Source of the DNA: Gammaproteobacteria bacterium
GTDB lineage: Bacteria; Pseudomonadota; Gammaproteobacteria; Steroidobacterales; Foliamicaceae
Direction of reading: 5' to 3'
Assembly (NCBI GenBank): GCA_011523505.1
Contig: WTGP01000029.1
Span: 1-54,206, forward strand
Length of the DNA: 54,206 bases
The translations under genes and the position numbers were made by a program. Under the pieces are notes generated by a model. That model had not been told where the DNA came from. It worked only from the letters and a program-made list of their open reading frames with translations, and ran no database searches. This document shows positions 52,815 through 54,206 of this stretch, one piece after another. The number at the start of each line of letters is the position of its first letter. Position 1 is the first letter of the stretch.

Positions 52815-53576
52815 GTGGACATAAAGGGCAAAACGATAGTCATTACCGGGGCCGCGCGCGGTCTGGGAGCGGCCATGGCGCGCCGGCTGGCGGCACAGGG
52901 CGCGAACCTGGCCCTTTGCGACCTGAAGCGGGACAGCCTGGACGACACGGCGGCCGATTGCCGCGCTGCCGGCGCCGAGGTGCGCCGTTACGCAGCCAAC
53001 GTGTCCGTCGAGAGCGACGTGGAGGCGTTCATGGACGCCGTGGCCTCGGACTGCGGCGCGCTCGACGTGCTGATCAACAACGCCGGCATTACCCGCGACG
53101 GCCTGCTGATCAAGTACAAGGACGGCGAACTGCTGGGCAAGATGTCGCGGGAAGACTGGCAGGCTGTCCTCGACGTGAACCTGACCGGCACCTTCCTGTG
53201 CGCCCGCGAAGCCGCCGTGCACATGGCTCGCTTCGGCGTCGGCGGCGTGATCATCAACATCTCCAGCCTTTCGCGGGTCGGCAATTTCGGCCAGTCGAAC
53301 TACTCCGCCACGAAGGCCGGCGTCGCAGCGCTGACCGTCCTATGGGCGCGCGAGCTGGCGCGCCACGGCATCCGCACCGCGGCCATAGCCCCCGGCCTGA
53401 TCAACACCGAGATGGTGGCTGCGATGAAGCCCGAGGCCCGCGACCGCCTCGCGGCCATGGTGCCGGCGAAGCGCCTGGGCGACCCGGACGAAGTCGCCCA
53501 GACCGCGCAGTTCATCCTCGAGAACGACTACATCTCGGGCCGCGTGATCGACCTCGACGGGGGACTGCGCTGGTAA
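52815..53576 (+). CDS. Classical short-chain dehydrogenase/reductase (FabG-like)
   Basis: This 253-aa SDR has the NAD(P) motif VITGAARGLGAAMA (TGxxxGxG), NNAG at about residue 90, the catalytic triad Ser-Tyr-Lys (NISSLSRVGNFGQSNYSATKAG) and the DLDGGLRW end typical of FabG-like enzymes. It probably reduces a 3-oxoacyl or similar carbonyl. The GTG start follows AAGGAGTTATT. It is 33 nt after the methyltransferase and 13 nt before xthA. A housekeeping FabG role is less likely given no fab cluster nearby. Confidence 0.93.
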   Translation: MDIKGKTIVITGAARGLGAAMARRLAAQGANLALCDLKRDSLDDTAADCRAAGAEVRRYAANVSVESDVEAFMDAVASDCGALDVLINNAGITRDGLLIKYKDGELLGKMSREDWQAVLDVNLTGTFLCAREAAVHMARFGVGGVIINISSLSRVGNFGQSNYSATKAGVAALTVLWARELARHGIRTAAIAPGLINTEMVAAMKPEARDRLAAMVPAKRLGDPDEVAQTAQFILENDYISGRVIDLDGGLRW

Positions 53577-53589
53577 GGCCGGCTAGCTG

Positions 53590-54206
53590 ATGCGCGTAAT
53601 CACGCTTAACGCCAACGGCATCCGCGCGGCCGCGCGCAAGGGCTTCTATCACTGGCTGCGGCGCCAGAAGGCGGACATTGTTTGCCTGCAGGAGCTCAAG
53701 GCGCAGGAGGACCAGCTGCAGGGCCGCGAGTTCTGGCCGCGCAACTGGCACTGCTTCTACGAGTGCGCCGAGAAGAAGGGCTATTCGGGCGTAGGTCTTT
53801 ATTCGCGCCGGGAGCCGGATGAGGTGCTGCGCGGCTACGGTTCGGCCGAGTTCGACGCCGAGGGCCGCTACCTCGAGGCCCGCTTCGGCCGCTTGAGCGT
53901 GGTGTCGCTGTACCTGCCTTCGGGGTCTTCGTCGGAAGAACGCCAGGAAGCCAAGTGGCGGTTTCTCGACGAATTCACGCCGCTGCTCGAGGCGGCGCGC
54001 GACAGCGGGCGGCAATACCTGCTTTGCGGCGATTTCAACATCGCGCACCGCGAGATCGACCTCAAGAACTGGCGCGGCAACCGCAAGAACTCGGGTTTCC
54101 TGCCCGAGGAGCGCGCCTGGATGGACCTGCTGTTCGGCGAACTCGGATTCGTGGACTGCTTTCGGCGGATCAACCCCGATCCGGACCAGTACACCTGGTG
54201 GTCCAA
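53590..54206 (+). CDS. xthA: Exodeoxyribonuclease III (partial, runs off the window)
   Basis: This open reading frame runs from ATG 53590 to the window edge (205 codons; the 3' end is missing). The start MRVITLNANGIRAAARKGFYHWL, DIVCLQELKAQEDQL (catalytic Glu), GVGLYSR and CGDFNIAHREIDLKN (catalytic Asp/Asn) are standard for ExoIII/AP endonucleases, as is SGFLPEERAWMD. ExoIII repairs abasic sites and degrades 3' ends. The remaining C-terminal ~50 residues with the active-site His should lie just beyond the edge. It follows the SDR gene by 13 nt. Confidence 0.95.
   Translation, partial: MRVITLNANGIRAAARKGFYHWLRRQKADIVCLQELKAQEDQLQGREFWPRNWHCFYECAEKKGYSGVGLYSRREPDEVLRGYGSAEFDAEGRYLEARFGRLSVVSLYLPSGSSSEERQEAKWRFLDEFTPLLEAARDSGRQYLLCGDFNIAHREIDLKNWRGNRKNSGFLPEERAWMDLLFGELGFVDCFRRINPDPDQYTWWS

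Overview
The window is a stretch of high-G+C chromosome from a Gammaproteobacterium, probably an uncultivated aquatic or marine heterotroph. The signs are a gamma/beta-type 16S 5' end, the tyrS-16S rRNA neighbourhood familiar from pseudomonads, a chorismate mutase/prephenate dehydrogenase fusion, AmpD-AmpE, RppH, GshB-YqgE-RuvX, and a DUF6776-like gene-bactofilin-ErpA run. Four TonB-dependent receptors, many exported proteins and little sign of recent mobility suggest a free-living or host-associated scavenger. No transposase, integrase, phage gene, tRNA or CRISPR array was seen.

Left part (1-9.2 kb, nearly all minus strand): the 5' end of a 16S gene, its promoter (whose -35 box sits on the tyrS stop codon) and an antitermination leader; tyrS; a VapBC toxin-antitoxin pair with a palindromic operator; yggS; then a tightly overlapping trio of a 70-aa protein, a reductive-dehalogenase-like iron-sulfur protein and a TonB receptor; then anmK and a PyrK-like flavoprotein. 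Middle (9.3-19.3 kb): two exported proteins (DUF1838-like and a secreted-looking Rossmann reductase), ruvX-yqgE-gshB, ampD-ampE, pdxH, the glutathione-dependent formaldehyde pair fghA-frmA, a D-2-hydroxyacid dehydrogenase and tyrA.

19.3-27.6 kb is a phosphorus-acquisition island: a beta-propeller phytase lipoprotein with its TonB receptor on one strand, and a PafA-like phosphatase plus an M1 peptidase on the other. The intergenic region carries three Pho-box-like half-sites spaced 11 bp. 27.7-30.97 kb holds a methyltransferase, rppH, a DUF6776-like membrane protein, bactofilin, erpA and a small secreted protein. 30.97-35.7 kb is a 2-oxoacid:ferredoxin oxidoreductase (korB, fused gamma-alpha korA) with a GltD-like flavoprotein carrying ferredoxin clusters. 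Opposite it lies an operon of a nitrilase-fold protein lacking the usual catalytic Cys and Lys, a dihydroorotase with an altered metal motif, and a VOC protein, followed by a delta-class carbonic anhydrase lipoprotein.

The right part (39.6-53.6 kb) is accessory: two more TonB receptors, a lipase-like hydrolase, a bicupin with a His-rich tail and a small partner protein, a CaiB-type CoA-transferase, a methyltransferase-small protein-membrane protein operon, then GST, PaaG-like enoyl-CoA hydratase, a second methyltransferase and an SDR. The window ends inside xthA. The best candidates for undescribed systems are the small protein/RdhA-like/TonB operon, the PhoB-linked phytate island, the catalytically altered nitrilase-dihydroorotase operon, and the bicupin and methyltransferase-membrane-protein clusters.
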